A stretch of DNA of 64,000 nt from RGUW01 sp040399325 (GTDB lineage: Bacteria; Cyanobacteriota; Cyanobacteriia; PCC-6307; Cyanobiaceae): contig JBBASJ010000003.1 in the NCBI GenBank assembly GCA_040399325.1, positions 1 to 64,000 of the forward strand. Direction: 5' to 3'. Positions 34,519 to 43,381 of the stretch are shown here, one piece after another. Below the pieces are notes generated by a model that searched no databases, had not been told where the DNA came from, and worked only from the letters and a program-made list of their open reading frames with translations. How positions within the stretch are numbered: position 1 is the first letter of the stretch; every line of letters begins with the position of its first letter. Position numbers and translations under genes: made by a program.

Positions 34519-36279
34519 TCAACCTGCCCCTGCAACACCCTGCAACTGCTGATCGACCTGCTGGCGCTCCCACAGGCGGCGATAGGTGCCGTCGACCGCC
34601 ACCAGGTCCTGGTGTCGTCCCTGCTGCACCAGCTGTCCGTTGTCGAGCACCAGCACGCGGTCGGCGGCAGCCGCGGCCGAAAGCTGGTGGCTGATCATCA
34701 GCACCGTGCGCCCCTGCTGGCTGCGCACTGAAGCCAGGATGCCCGCTGCCGTGGTGTTGTCGACGCTCGCCAGGGCGTCGTCGAGCACCAGCAGTGGGGC
34801 CTGCAACAACAGGGCCCGCCCCAGGGCCGTGCGCTGGCGCTGGCCGCCGCTCAGGGTGATGCCGCGCTCGCCGACCAGGGTCTGATAGCCATCGGGGAAC
34901 CCCTTGATGTCGGCCGCAAGCCGGGCCTGGACCGCCACCGATTCAACCTGCTCGGGCGAGGCCTCGGGATCGCCGTACCGAAGGTTGTCGGCCAGGGTGG
35001 CCGTGAACAGGTAGCCCTCCTGGGGCACCAGCGCCACCTGGCTGCGCAGGTCCTCGAGCCGCAGGGCCGTGGCATCGACCCCATCGACGAACAACTGGCC
35101 GGCTCCGATCTCGACCATGCGGCCGAAGGCGCGGGCCAGGGTGGTTTTGCCGCACCCGACCGGACCCACCACAGCCACCAGTTCGCCGGGCTCCAGGACA
35201 AAACTGACACCCGCCAGCGCAGGCCGGCTGGCCCCTGGATAATGCACCGTGAGACCACGGGCCTCGACCCGCCCACGGCGTGGAGCGGCTGCCGCGACAG
35301 GCTGGGCAGGCGACTGGATGCGCGGCACCCGGGAGAGCAGGTCCTCGACCCGCTCGAGGCTGACCTGACCGGTCTGAAACGTGTTGAGGGTGAAGCCCAA
35401 CAGCGCGGTCGGAAACACCAGCCTCTCGACATAGAGGATCAACGCCACCAGATCGCCGATCGAGAGCCGGCCGCTGGCCAGCTGACCACTGCCGAGCGCC
35501 AGCAGCAGCAGCAGGCTCAGCGATGAAATGCCCTCGAGCAACGGAAACAGGGTGCTGCGGGTGCGCGCCAGATTGAGGGCCGCATCGCGGTAAACGCGGT
35601 TGCGCCCGGCGAAGGCGGCCTGCTCGGTGACCTCCTGGCCATAGATCTTGATGGCGCTGATGCCGCTGAGGTCTTCCTGCACCAGATCACTGAGATCGGC
35701 GAGGGCCTCCTGCTGGCGTCGCTGCTGGCGCATCATGCGACCGCCGAACAGGCGCACCACCATGAGCATCAGCGGGTAGAGGGCCACCGCCGCCAGGCTC
35801 AGCCACGGGTCGATGCTCACCATGGCCGGCAGGGTGAGGGCATAGGCCAGCACCGTGTTGGTGAGGCTGAGCACCGCAAAGCCCAGCAGCCGCCTGACGT
35901 TCTCCACGTCACTGGTGGCGCGGCTGATCACCTCGCCGCTGCCGGTGCTCTGCACCCAGCCCGGTTCCTGGCAGAGCAGATGGTCGAAGATCCGCTGCTT
36001 GAGATCGGCCTCCACCTGGCGGCCGACCCCGAACACCAGCATGCGGGAGTACAGCCGCACCGCCCCCATGAGCGTGGCCAGCGCCACGATCAACAGCGCC
36101 TGATGCAGCACATCGGCGAGGGCGAAGCCGTCCTGCAGGTCATCCACCACCCGGCGGACCAGCAGGGGGATGGTGACGCTGAGCAGGTTGACCACCACCA
36201 GCGCCGCCATGCCCAGCAGCACCACGCGGCGGTGGGGCCGCAGGTAACGAAGAATCAGAGCCAGCCGCGGAGCAGCCAT
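34519..36279 (-). CDS. ABC exporter, fused permease and ATPase (ABCB/MsbA type)
   Basis: A 586-residue half-transporter that works as a homodimer or heterodimer. Six membrane helices occupy about 20-310, including the coupling segment AIKIYGQEVTEQAAF. The ATPase domain (about 340-575) has Walker A GPVGCGKTTLAR, Q-loop LVPQEGYLFTATL, signature LSGGQRQRTALGRALL, Walker B LLVLDDALASVD and H-loop MISHQL. The Walker B catalytic position is Asp (DDALASVD, not DE), so ATP hydrolysis at this site may be weak, as in the degenerate site of heterodimeric exporters; a partner with a consensus site may exist elsewhere. Substrate unknown. Confidence 0.93.
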   Translation of the reverse strand: MAAPRLALILRYLRPHRRVVLLGMAALVVVNLLSVTIPLLVRRVVDDLQDGFALADVLHQALLIVALATLMGAVRLYSRMLVFGVGRQVEADLKQRIFDHLLCQEPGWVQSTGSGEVISRATSDVENVRRLLGFAVLSLTNTVLAYALTLPAMVSIDPWLSLAAVALYPLMLMVVRLFGGRMMRQQRRQQEALADLSDLVQEDLSGISAIKIYGQEVTEQAAFAGRNRVYRDAALNLARTRSTLFPLLEGISSLSLLLLLALGSGQLASGRLSIGDLVALILYVERLVFPTALLGFTLNTFQTGQVSLERVEDLLSRVPRIQSPAQPVAAAAPRRGRVEARGLTVHYPGASRPALAGVSFVLEPGELVAVVGPVGCGKTTLARAFGRMVEIGAGQLFVDGVDATALRLEDLRSQVALVPQEGYLFTATLADNLRYGDPEASPEQVESVAVQARLAADIKGFPDGYQTLVGERGITLSGGQRQRTALGRALLLQAPLLVLDDALASVDNTTAAGILASVRSQQGRTVLMISHQLSAAAAADRVLVLDNGQLVQQGRHQDLVAVDGTYRRLWERQQVDQQLQGVAGAG

Positions 36280-36334
36280 CGGCGACGTCGGGGCGGCAGA
36301 GTCATCGCCAACCTAAAGACCGGCGGCCGGCACC

Positions 36335-36646
36335 ATGAGCAACGGCGAGCAGACCCATCCACTCCATGCCGCCGATCGGCAGACGGTGGATCGCCTGCTG
36401 GCCGCTCAGCAACCCACGGATGCCGACCTGGTCGATGCCGCACGGCTGCTGATGCGCTACCAGGGCTTCCCCGGCGCCCGGGACCTGCAGGACGACCTGG
36501 CCAAGATCCTGCGGCTGTGGCAGTTGACGCGGGACGCGCTGCACAGCCGCACCCGGGCGATCTGGGCCACCGGGTACAGACCCGCGCCTGATGGAGCCGA
36601 CGCCGTGGGTTCGGGCTTCGATACCACTGATCAGGACAACGCCTGA
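36335..36646 (+). CDS. DUF3288 family protein
   Basis: A 103-residue cyanobacterial protein of the DUF3288 family. The pattern HPLHAADRQTVDRLLAAQQ, then PTDADLVDAARLLMRYQGFP and GARDLQDDLAKILRLWQLT (continuous family core, about 9-67) is characteristic. It is small, helical and soluble, of unknown function. It is divergent from the ABC exporter (55 bp between starts), and a hairpin terminator follows 83 bp downstream. Confidence 0.82.
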   Translation: MSNGEQTHPLHAADRQTVDRLLAAQQPTDADLVDAARLLMRYQGFPGARDLQDDLAKILRLWQLTRDALHSRTRAIWATGYRPAPDGADAVGSGFDTTDQDNA

Positions 36647-36728
36647 CAGCGGGCCGGCGCAACCCAGCGTCTGCCCCCCTCGCCAAGAGCACCCTTTTCA
36701 GGTGATAGTGGATCCGTCCCCATCACCC

Positions 36729-36760
36729 AGCCCGGCGTGCCCTGCACCCGGGCTTTTTTC
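36729..36760 (+). terminator. Rho-independent terminator after the DUF3288 gene
   Basis: AGCCCGG (36729-36735) pairs with CCGGGCT (36748-36754) around a 12-base loop and runs into TTTTTT (36754-36759). It ends the DUF3288 transcript before trpD, which begins 48 bp later. Confidence 0.8.
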
Positions 36761-36807
36761 TGGCTGTTCAGCCTGGCTGATCAGCCACACACCGCTCCCA
36801 CCCAGCC

Positions 36808-37863
36808 ATGCCGACAGCGCCAGTCCGACCCGCCATGCTGGAGACGCTGCTGCAGGGGCACGACCTCAGTGCCCAGGAGGCTGCGGCCCTCATGGAAGGG
36901 TGGCTTGAGGGCACGATCGATCCCGTCGTGACCGGCGCCCTGCTGGCAGGCCTGCGGGCCAAGGGCGTCAACGGTGAAGAGTTGGCGGCCATGGCAACGG
37001 TGCTGCGGCAGGCCTGCAAGCTGCCGGCCCCTCGGCCCGCACTGCCGTTGGTCGACACCTGCGGTACCGGCGGAGCCAGTGTCGAACGCGGTCAGGAGAG
37101 CTTCAACATCTCAACGGCGGTGGCCTTCACGGCTGCGGCCTGCGGTGTGACGGTCGCCAAACACGGCAACCGCAGCGCCAGCGGCAGGGTGGGTTCGGCC
37201 GATGTGCTCGAGGCCCTGGGCATCGACCTGGCGGCTCCGCCGGCGACTGCCCTGGCGGCCCTGGGCCAGGTCGGGGTGACCTTTCTGTTTGCCCCGGGCT
37301 GGCATCCGTCGCTGGCGGGGGTGGCACCGCTGCGCAAGGCCCTGGGCGTGCGGACGGTGTTCAACCTGCTGGGTCCGCTGGTCAACCCGCTGCAGCCCGA
37401 AGCCCACGTGCTGGGGGTGGCCCGCCGCGATCTGCTCGATCCGATGGCCGATGCCCTGCGCCGCCTGGGCATGACCAGGGCCGTGGTGGTCCATGGCCAC
37501 GGCGGCCTCGACGAAGCCACCCTTTCGGGCCCGAGCGAACTGCGGCTGCTGCTGCACGGCAACATCGAGGAGTCGTGGCTGGATCCCAGCGCGCTGGGCT
37601 TGACGCCGGCACCGTTGAGCGCCATCGCCGGGGGCGATCTGGCGACCAACCAAGCCATTTTTGAAGCGGTGCTGCAGGGTCGCGCCCCTGCCCCCCACAG
37701 TGACGTGGTGGCCCTCAACACGGCGCTGGTGCTGTGGGTGGCCGGGCGCTGCGATGGCTTTGCCGACGGCATCGCCGTCGCCCGCGACGCGCTCGCAAGC
37801 GGGGCTCCCTGGCAACGCCTGGAGGCCCTGCGCACGGCGCTGCGCGACGGCGCTGAAGGATGA
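36808..37863 (+). CDS. trpD: Anthranilate phosphoribosyltransferase
   Basis: Transfers phosphoribose from PRPP to anthranilate in tryptophan synthesis. The protein has 351 residues with the PRPP-binding LVDTCGTGGASVERGQESFN, then VTVAKHGNRSASGRVGSADVL, FLFAPGWHPS (note FxxAPxxHP) and the central RTVFNLLGPLVNP. It is the first gene of a long plus-strand cluster and its stop overlaps the carA ATG (ATGA). Confidence 0.96.
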   Translation: MPTAPVRPAMLETLLQGHDLSAQEAAALMEGWLEGTIDPVVTGALLAGLRAKGVNGEELAAMATVLRQACKLPAPRPALPLVDTCGTGGASVERGQESFNISTAVAFTAAACGVTVAKHGNRSASGRVGSADVLEALGIDLAAPPATALAALGQVGVTFLFAPGWHPSLAGVAPLRKALGVRTVFNLLGPLVNPLQPEAHVLGVARRDLLDPMADALRRLGMTRAVVVHGHGGLDEATLSGPSELRLLLHGNIEESWLDPSALGLTPAPLSAIAGGDLATNQAIFEAVLQGRAPAPHSDVVALNTALVLWVAGRCDGFADGIAVARDALASGAPWQRLEALRTALRDGAEG

Positions 37864-39053
37864 TCAGATCGTCAGCATTGCCGAAGCCCTTGAGCCACAC
37901 CAGCGCCGTTGCGCCCCACCGGGCAGCCGAAGCCCTGCTGGTGCTGGCTGATGGCACGGTGCTGCGGGGGCGGGGTTTCGGTGCCACCGGCACCAGCATC
38001 GGCGAGGTGGTGTTCAACACCGGCATGACCGGCTACCAGGAGGTGATCACCGACCCCAGCTATGCCGGGCAGCTGGTCACCTTCACCTACCCCGAACTGG
38101 GCAACACCGGTGTCAACCAGCAGGATCAGGAGGCCGACCGCCCCCACGCCCGCGGTGTGATTGCCCGGCAGCTGGCACCGGTCTGCAGCAGCTGGCGGGC
38201 CGAGAGCCCGCTCGAAACCTGGCTCGACACCCATGGGGTCGTGGGCATCTGTGGGGTCGACACCCGCGCCCTGGTGCGCCACCTGCGCGAAGGCGGCGCC
38301 ATCAACGGTGCCATCAGCAACGACGGCACCCCGGCGACCGAACTGCTGCAGCGCGTGCGTTCGGCCCCCGCGATGACGGGCCTGAACCTGGCGGCCCAGG
38401 TCAGCACCACCACCCCCTACAGCTGGAACCGGACCTGTGGCGCCGGCTTTGACGTGCGCAGCCAAGCCGCCCCCGAGCGGCCCTACCGGGTGGTGGCGAT
38501 CGACTTTGGCATCAAGCGCGCCATCCTTGAGCGGCTGGTGGCCCATGGCGCCCAGGTGGAGGTGCTGCCGGCGACAGCCAGCCTCGCCGAGGTGCTGGAC
38601 CTGGAGCCAGAAGGCGTTTTTCTGTCAAACGGCCCAGGGGATCCGGCGGCAGTCAGCGGCGGCATCGCCCTGGCCCGCGGCCTGCTGCAGCAGCGCCAGC
38701 TGCCGATCTTCGGCATTTGCCTGGGCCACCAGATCCTGGGCCTCGCCCTTGGGGGCCGCACCTTCAAGCTGGGCTATGGCCACCGCGGCCTGAACCATCC
38801 CTGCGGCAGCCCGGGCAGCGTCGAGATCACCAGTCAGAACCACGGCTTTGCCATCGACCCTGAGTCGCTGCCGTCAGAGCTGGTGGACATCACCCACCTG
38901 AACCTGAACGACCGCACCGTCGCCGCCTTGGCCCTGCGCGATCAACCGGTCTTCGGTGTGCAATACCACCCCGAAGCCAGCCCGGGGCCCCACGATGCCG
39001 ACCACCACTTCGCCCGCTTCACCGCCTTGATGGCCGCCCGGCGTCAACCCTGA
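37860..39053 (+). CDS. carA: Carbamoyl-phosphate synthase small (glutaminase) subunit
   Basis: Releases ammonia from glutamine for the large CarB subunit, feeding arginine and pyrimidine synthesis. The protein has 397 residues. The N-terminal half has DGTVLRGRGFGATGTSIGEV and VFNTGMTGYQEVITDPSY. The class I amidotransferase half has the nucleophile in FGICLGHQILGLALGGRTFK (Cys) and the His/Glu pair in VQYHPEASPGPHDADHHF. The start overlaps trpD by four bases; starts a little downstream are possible. carB is not in the window. Confidence 0.96.
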   Translation: MIRSSALPKPLSHTSAVAPHRAAEALLVLADGTVLRGRGFGATGTSIGEVVFNTGMTGYQEVITDPSYAGQLVTFTYPELGNTGVNQQDQEADRPHARGVIARQLAPVCSSWRAESPLETWLDTHGVVGICGVDTRALVRHLREGGAINGAISNDGTPATELLQRVRSAPAMTGLNLAAQVSTTTPYSWNRTCGAGFDVRSQAAPERPYRVVAIDFGIKRAILERLVAHGAQVEVLPATASLAEVLDLEPEGVFLSNGPGDPAAVSGGIALARGLLQQRQLPIFGICLGHQILGLALGGRTFKLGYGHRGLNHPCGSPGSVEITSQNHGFAIDPESLPSELVDITHLNLNDRTVAALALRDQPVFGVQYHPEASPGPHDADHHFARFTALMAARRQP

Positions 39054-39120
39054 GGCGCTTGCTCACACAAGGGTCCAGACACAGTTTTGTTGCGAGCGCG
39101 ACCAACCCGGATTTGCTCCC

Positions 39121-39126
39121 TACACT
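39121..39126 (+). promoter_or_regulatory. Candidate -10 box (TACACT) for the STAS gene
   Basis: TACACT at 39121-39126 resembles a cyanobacterial -10 element; initiation would be near 39133. If real, the STAS protein cannot begin at the upstream TTG (39059), which supports a start at about 39158-39178. Confidence 0.35.
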
Positions 39127-39157
39127 TCGGCCGATCGGACGTTGGGAGTCAGGAGCC

Positions 39158-39523
39158 ATCACCGAGCTGCAACGATTGACCGTCTCCCTGCGGGGTGGAT
39201 TCGAGCAGCAGGCCCATTGCCAGCTGTTTCAGTTCACGGGGCAGCTGGATGCCTACTCCGACAAGCAATTCAGCGACTTCATCAGCGGGCATCGCAGCGT
39301 CACGCCCCAACCCCTGGTCATCGACCTGAGCCGCATCGACTTTCTCGACTCGTCGGGGTTGGGTGCCCTGGTGCAGCTGGCCAAGGACTGCAACACCAAC
39401 AAGTACCCCTTTGTGGTGGTGGGCAATGCCCGTGTGGTCCAGACCGTGAAGCTGGTACGGCTTGAGGACTTCCTGCACCTCCAGAGCGACCTCGACAGCG
39501 CCCTTGACCAGTTCGCCGCCTGA
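39158..39523 (+). CDS. STAS-domain anti-sigma factor antagonist-like protein
   Basis: A single STAS domain of about 120 residues, the kind that binds an anti-sigma kinase and is switched by phosphorylation of one Ser. The phosphorylatable Ser lies in VIDLSRIDFLDSSGLGALVQ, followed by YPFVVVGNARVVQTVKLVRL. The start is unsettled. The conserved part seems to begin TELQRLTVSLRGGFEQQ, and AGGAG (39151-39155) stands just before an ATC codon (39158); in-frame TTG codons lie at 39059 and 39176. No ATG or GTG is available nearby. A partner kinase is not in the window. Confidence 0.75.
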   Translation: MTELQRLTVSLRGGFEQQAHCQLFQFTGQLDAYSDKQFSDFISGHRSVTPQPLVIDLSRIDFLDSSGLGALVQLAKDCNTNKYPFVVVGNARVVQTVKLVRLEDFLHLQSDLDSALDQFAA

Positions 39524-39944
39524 GGCCTCGCCGCCGCCAGCCCCTTCTGGCCAATGGTTGAAAGGGCTGCAGCCCAGCCGTCCCAGCAACGCGCTGGGCC
39601 CCCTGCAACTGGCCTGGCTGGGCGATGCGGTCTGGGAGCTCCACCAGCGCCTGCACCACTGCCGTGAACCCGGCCGCTCGGATCTGATGCACCGCGCCGT
39701 GGTCGCGGCCGTGCGGGCCGAGGCCCAGGCAACGTTGCTGCAGAGCCTCGAGCCCCTGCTGCAGCCGCAGGAGCGCGACCTGGTGCGCCGTGCCCGCAAC
39801 CGGGCGGGTCAGGGACCACGGCGCGGAGACGCCCGGAGCTACGCACAAGCCACCGGATTCGAAGCCCTGCTGGGCTGGTTGTTCCTCCACGATCCCGCCC
39901 GGCTGGTCGAACTGCTAGATCACTTGAAGGAGAACGTCCCATAA
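39504..39944 (+). CDS. mrnC: Mini-ribonuclease III
   Basis: Dimeric RNase III catalytic domain without a double-strand RNA-binding domain, about 146 residues from TTG 39504. It matures 23S rRNA ends in other bacteria and in cyanobacteria acts beside full RNase III. Seen: LQLAWLGDAVWELHQRLHH (metal-binding Asp), SDLMHRAVVAAVRAEAQA, RRARNRAG and YAQATGFEALLGWLFLHD (second acidic site). It overlaps the STAS gene end by 20 bp. rlmB starts 19 bp downstream, so two 23S rRNA genes are neighbours. Confidence 0.9.
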   Translation: MTSSPPEASPPPAPSGQWLKGLQPSRPSNALGPLQLAWLGDAVWELHQRLHHCREPGRSDLMHRAVVAAVRAEAQATLLQSLEPLLQPQERDLVRRARNRAGQGPRRGDARSYAQATGFEALLGWLFLHDPARLVELLDHLKENVP

Positions 39945-39963
39945 CCAGTCACCCCCCATCGCC

Positions 39964-41598
39964 ATGAGCCCTCGTTTTCAACGCCGTCCGGAACGCCGGA
40001 GCGGCTCCGGGGCCTCCGGCCGTTCTGCCGACCGCAGCGGCGGTCGCTTTGCCGGTCCAGCGGGCGAGCGCGCCGGCGGCCGCCCGGCTGGGGGGGCCGC
40101 ACGGCGCTGGGGTGCCGCCAAATCGGAATGGCGACCCCAGGGCGCCGAGGGCGAGGCCCGGGGTGAACGCCGTTCGCTACCCGAGCGGCCCCGGCCCAGG
40201 CCGGGGGATCGCGGCGGCCAATGGCGCGGCCAGGAACGGGACCGCAACTCGGGCGGCGAGCGGCGCCCCTTTCAACGGCGCGACGAGCGGGGTGACGCAT
40301 TCGGGCGTTTCGAACCACGCCGCGACCCACGCCGCGAGACACGACGGGAACCGGGCCGTGAGTTGGGCCGAGAAGTGGTCCGAGAAGTGGGCCGTGATCT
40401 GGGCCGTGACCCCCGTCGCGATGCACGCCGCCACGACCGCGAGGAGCGCCAGCCCCAGGGCGAGGCCGAAAGCCTGGGCACACCGCCACCCAGCGACCTG
40501 ATCTGGGGCCGCCACCCGGCCCAGGCGGCCCTTGAGAGCGGCCGGCCGATCCATCGCATCTGGTGCACCGCTGAACTGCGGCACACCCCGCGGTTCCTGC
40601 AGCTGCTGCGCGAAGCCAAGGCGTCGGGCGTGCTGGTCGAAGAGGTGACCTGGGCCCGGCTGGGACAGCTCACCAGCGGCGCCGTGCATCAGGGCATCGT
40701 GCTGCAGAGCGCCGCAGCCGACACCCTCGATCTGCCGAGCCTGATCGAAGGGTGCCGCCAGATCGGCGAACCACCGCTGCTGATGGCGATCGATGGCCTC
40801 ACCGACCCCCACAACCTGGGGGCGATCGTGCGTAGCGCCGAAGCCCTCGGCGCCCACGGCATGGTGCTGCCCCAGCGCCGCTGCGCCGGGCTCACCGGCT
40901 CGGTGGCCAAGGTGGCGGCCGGAGCCCTTGAGCACCTGCCCGTGGCGCGGGTGGTGAACCTCAACCGCGCCCTCGACACCCTCAAACAGGAGGGATACCG
41001 GGTGATCGGTCTGGCCGCAGAAGGCAATCTGACCCTGGAAGAGGCCGATCTTGATGGTCCGCTGGTGCTGGTGACCGGTTCGGAGGGCGATGGCCTGTCG
41101 ATGCTGACCCGACGCAGCTGCGACCAGCTGGTGCGCATTCCCTTGCGGGGCAGCACCCCCAGTCTCAACGCGTCGGTGGCGACGGCCCTGCTGCTGTATG
41201 AGATCGCACGCCGCGGCTGGATGGGAGGGCTGCAAGGTCAGGCTCCAGCCCCCCGGATCCAGCGCCCCCAGCTGCCGGCCAACCCGCTCGAGAACGATCA
41301 GGCCACACCACCGTCTGCCGACAATGCGCCCCAGGGCGAAGCCGAACCGCAGACCGTGCCGCCCACGGATCACCAGCCCGATGGGCAGGTTGATCTCGAA
41401 GCCGATCTCGAAGCTGAGCTCGATGTTGAGCTCGAGGTTGAACTTGGAGCTGAGCTCCAGGTTGATCTCGCAGCTGATCTCGGAGATGATCTTGGAGCTG
41501 AGCCCGTGGCTGAGCCCCCGCACCTGCCGGTTCACCAGGAGCCGGAGGTCCCCCGGGAGAGCGACGGTCCGGCCTTTGCCAGCGACATCAGTCTTTGA
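39964..41598 (+). CDS. rlmB: 23S rRNA 2'-O-methyltransferase of the RlmB/TrmH (SPOUT) family with long charged tails
   Basis: The methyltransferase core (about residues 175-425) has the substrate-binding domain (IWGRHPAQAALESGRPIHRI) and SPOUT motifs: AIDGLTDPHNLGAIVRSAEA, LVTGSEGDGLSML and PLRGSTPSLNASVATALLLY, consistent with G2251-type ribose methylation in 23S rRNA. Unusual are the tails. The first about 165 residues are an Arg/Gly/Asp low-complexity region with GRELGREVVREVGRDLGRD repeats; the last about 115 include DLEADLEAELDVELEVELG repeats that are strongly acidic. The core length is normal; the total of 544 is about twice that of E. coli RlmB. Confidence 0.92.
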   Translation: MSPRFQRRPERRSGSGASGRSADRSGGRFAGPAGERAGGRPAGGAARRWGAAKSEWRPQGAEGEARGERRSLPERPRPRPGDRGGQWRGQERDRNSGGERRPFQRRDERGDAFGRFEPRRDPRRETRREPGRELGREVVREVGRDLGRDPRRDARRHDREERQPQGEAESLGTPPPSDLIWGRHPAQAALESGRPIHRIWCTAELRHTPRFLQLLREAKASGVLVEEVTWARLGQLTSGAVHQGIVLQSAAADTLDLPSLIEGCRQIGEPPLLMAIDGLTDPHNLGAIVRSAEALGAHGMVLPQRRCAGLTGSVAKVAAGALEHLPVARVVNLNRALDTLKQEGYRVIGLAAEGNLTLEEADLDGPLVLVTGSEGDGLSMLTRRSCDQLVRIPLRGSTPSLNASVATALLLYEIARRGWMGGLQGQAPAPRIQRPQLPANPLENDQATPPSADNAPQGEAEPQTVPPTDHQPDGQVDLEADLEAELDVELEVELGAELQVDLAADLGDDLGAEPVAEPPHLPVHQEPEVPRESDGPAFASDISL

Positions 41599-41625
41599 TC
41601 ACGGCACAATGGGGAACATCCCGCC

Positions 41626-41874
41626 ATGCCGTTGATGAATCCCCTGTTGCAGCCCGTGCGCAGCTGCGCCAACGGCTTGGGGCTGGCCTGGTGGGCCAGG
41701 GTCGAAACCCGCTCGCCCAACGTCACGTACTGGTTTGGCCCGTTTGTACGGCGTCGCACCCTCGAAGCCCAGCTGCCGGCCTTTCTGACCGACCTGAGCT
41801 CCGAGGCGCCCGGCGACATGCACCACGAGCTGCTGCGCACCCGCCGCGGCGAACCCTTCACCGAACCGGCCTGA
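41626..41874 (+). CDS. DUF1816 domain-containing protein
   Basis: An 82-residue protein carrying the cyanobacterial DUF1816 domain: LAWWARVETRSPNVTYWFGP followed by FVRRRTLEAQLPAFLTDLSS, with the WW-x-V-E-T and TYxFGPF signatures. In other cyanobacteria the domain occurs on phycobilisome-linked proteins as well as on stand-alone proteins; its role is not established. CACAAT at 41605-41610 is a possible -10 box. It lies between rlmB and gatA on the same strand. Confidence 0.82.
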   Translation: MPLMNPLLQPVRSCANGLGLAWWARVETRSPNVTYWFGPFVRRRTLEAQLPAFLTDLSSEAPGDMHHELLRTRRGEPFTEPA

Positions 41875-41915
41875 AGTCAGGCTGATAGCGTCCATTCCAG
41901 TTGGAAGCCGGCTCG

Positions 41916-43376
41916 ATGGGCATTGCCGCATGGCGCGAGCAACTGCGTTCTGGTGCGATCTCGGCCCGGGAGCTCACCGACCATCACCTGGATCGCATCG
42001 CTGCCGTTGATGGCACCGTGCACGCCTATCTGGAGGTGACCGCCGAGCGGGCCAGGGCCGATGCCGACCGCGTCGATGCCGCCCGGGCCGCCGGTGAGGC
42101 CCTGCCGCCCCTGGCCGGCATTCCCCTGGCGATCAAGGACAACCTCTGCACCAAGGGGATTGCCACCACCTGCTCCAGCCGCATGCTGGAGACGTTTGTG
42201 CCGCCCTACGAGTCGACGGTGACCGAGCGCCTGTGGCAGGCCGGTGCCGTGCTCCTGGGCAAGACCAATCTCGACGAGTTCGCCATGGGCAGCTCGACCG
42301 AGACCTCGGCCTTCGGCCCCAGCCGCAACCCCTGGAACCCCGCGCGGGTGCCCGGCGGCAGCTCAGGTGGCAGCGCCGCCGCGGTGGCCGCAGGCGAATG
42401 CATCGCGTCCCTGGGATCAGACACCGGCGGTTCGATCCGCCAGCCGGCCGCCTTCTGCGGCGTGGTCGGCTTCAAACCCACCTACGGCCGTGTGAGCCGC
42501 TGGGGCCTGGTGGCCTTCGCCAGCTCGCTCGACCAGGTGGGACCATTTAGCTCCAGCGTCGCCGACAGCGCCGAGCTGCTGCAGGTCATCGCCGGCGAGG
42601 ACCCCCGCGACAGCACCTGCCTCAAGGCACCGGTGCCCGACTACAGGGCCGCCCTGGAGCGCCCCGTGAAGGGTCTTCGGGTCGGTCTGATCAAGGAATG
42701 CTTCGACCAGCAAGGCCTGGACCCCGCCGTCAGAACCGCGGTGCTGGCGGCGGCGACCCAGCTGGAGGCCCTGGGCTGCGAACTGGTGGAGGTGAGCTGC
42801 CCCCGCTTCAACACCGGCATCGCCACTTACTACGTGATCGCCCCTTCGGAGGCGAGCGCCAACCTGGCCCGTTATGACGGCGTCAAATATGGCTTCCGGG
42901 CAGAGGGGGCAGACTCGCTGGCCGAGATGACCGCCCGCAGCCGCTCCGAAGGGTTCGGCGACGAGGTCAAGCGGCGCATCCTGATCGGCACCTACGCCCT
43001 TTCGGCCGGCTATGTCGACGCCTACTACAAGAAAGCCCAGCAGGTGAGGACCCTGATCCGCCGCGATTTCGACGCCGCCTTCGGCAGCGTCGACCTGCTG
43101 CTCACGCCGACCACACCCACCACGGCCTTTGCCTTTGGCGCCCACAGCGAGGACCCGCTGGCCATGTACCTGGCCGACCTGCTCACGATCCCGGCCAACC
43201 TGGCGGGTCTGCCGGCAATCAGCCTGCCCTGCGGCTTCGATCCCCAGGGGCTGCCGATCGGTCTGCAGCTGATCGGCAACGTGCTGGCTGAAGAGCTGGT
43301 GCTGCAGCTGGCCCATCACTATGAGCAGGCCGCCCAGGTCATGGCGCAGCGCCCCGAGGCCGAGCTGGCCGTCTGA
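41916..43376 (+). CDS. gatA: Aspartyl/glutamyl-tRNA amidotransferase subunit A
   Basis: Amidase subunit of the GatCAB complex, which turns Glu-tRNA(Gln) (and Asp-tRNA(Asn)) into Gln-tRNA and Asn-tRNA. The protein has 486 residues from ATG 41916. The Ser-cisSer-Lys triad is visible: GIPLAIKDNLCTKG (Lys), PGGSSGGSAAAVAAGE (cis-Ser) and SDTGGSIRQPAAFCG (nucleophile Ser). The frame extends five codons upstream to a TTG. A palindromic terminator follows the stop. gatB and gatC are not here. Confidence 0.96.
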   Translation: MGIAAWREQLRSGAISARELTDHHLDRIAAVDGTVHAYLEVTAERARADADRVDAARAAGEALPPLAGIPLAIKDNLCTKGIATTCSSRMLETFVPPYESTVTERLWQAGAVLLGKTNLDEFAMGSSTETSAFGPSRNPWNPARVPGGSSGGSAAAVAAGECIASLGSDTGGSIRQPAAFCGVVGFKPTYGRVSRWGLVAFASSLDQVGPFSSSVADSAELLQVIAGEDPRDSTCLKAPVPDYRAALERPVKGLRVGLIKECFDQQGLDPAVRTAVLAAATQLEALGCELVEVSCPRFNTGIATYYVIAPSEASANLARYDGVKYGFRAEGADSLAEMTARSRSEGFGDEVKRRILIGTYALSAGYVDAYYKKAQQVRTLIRRDFDAAFGSVDLLLTPTTPTTAFAFGAHSEDPLAMYLADLLTIPANLAGLPAISLPCGFDPQGLPIGLQLIGNVLAEELVLQLAHHYEQAAQVMAQRPEAELAV

Positions 43377-43381
43377 CGGGC

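Noticed and set aside
41393..41500. Tandem repeats in the 3' end of rlmB considered as a separate repeat element
   Set aside because: The periodicity stays in frame and encodes an acidic Asp/Glu/Leu tail, so it is part of the gene and not an inserted element.
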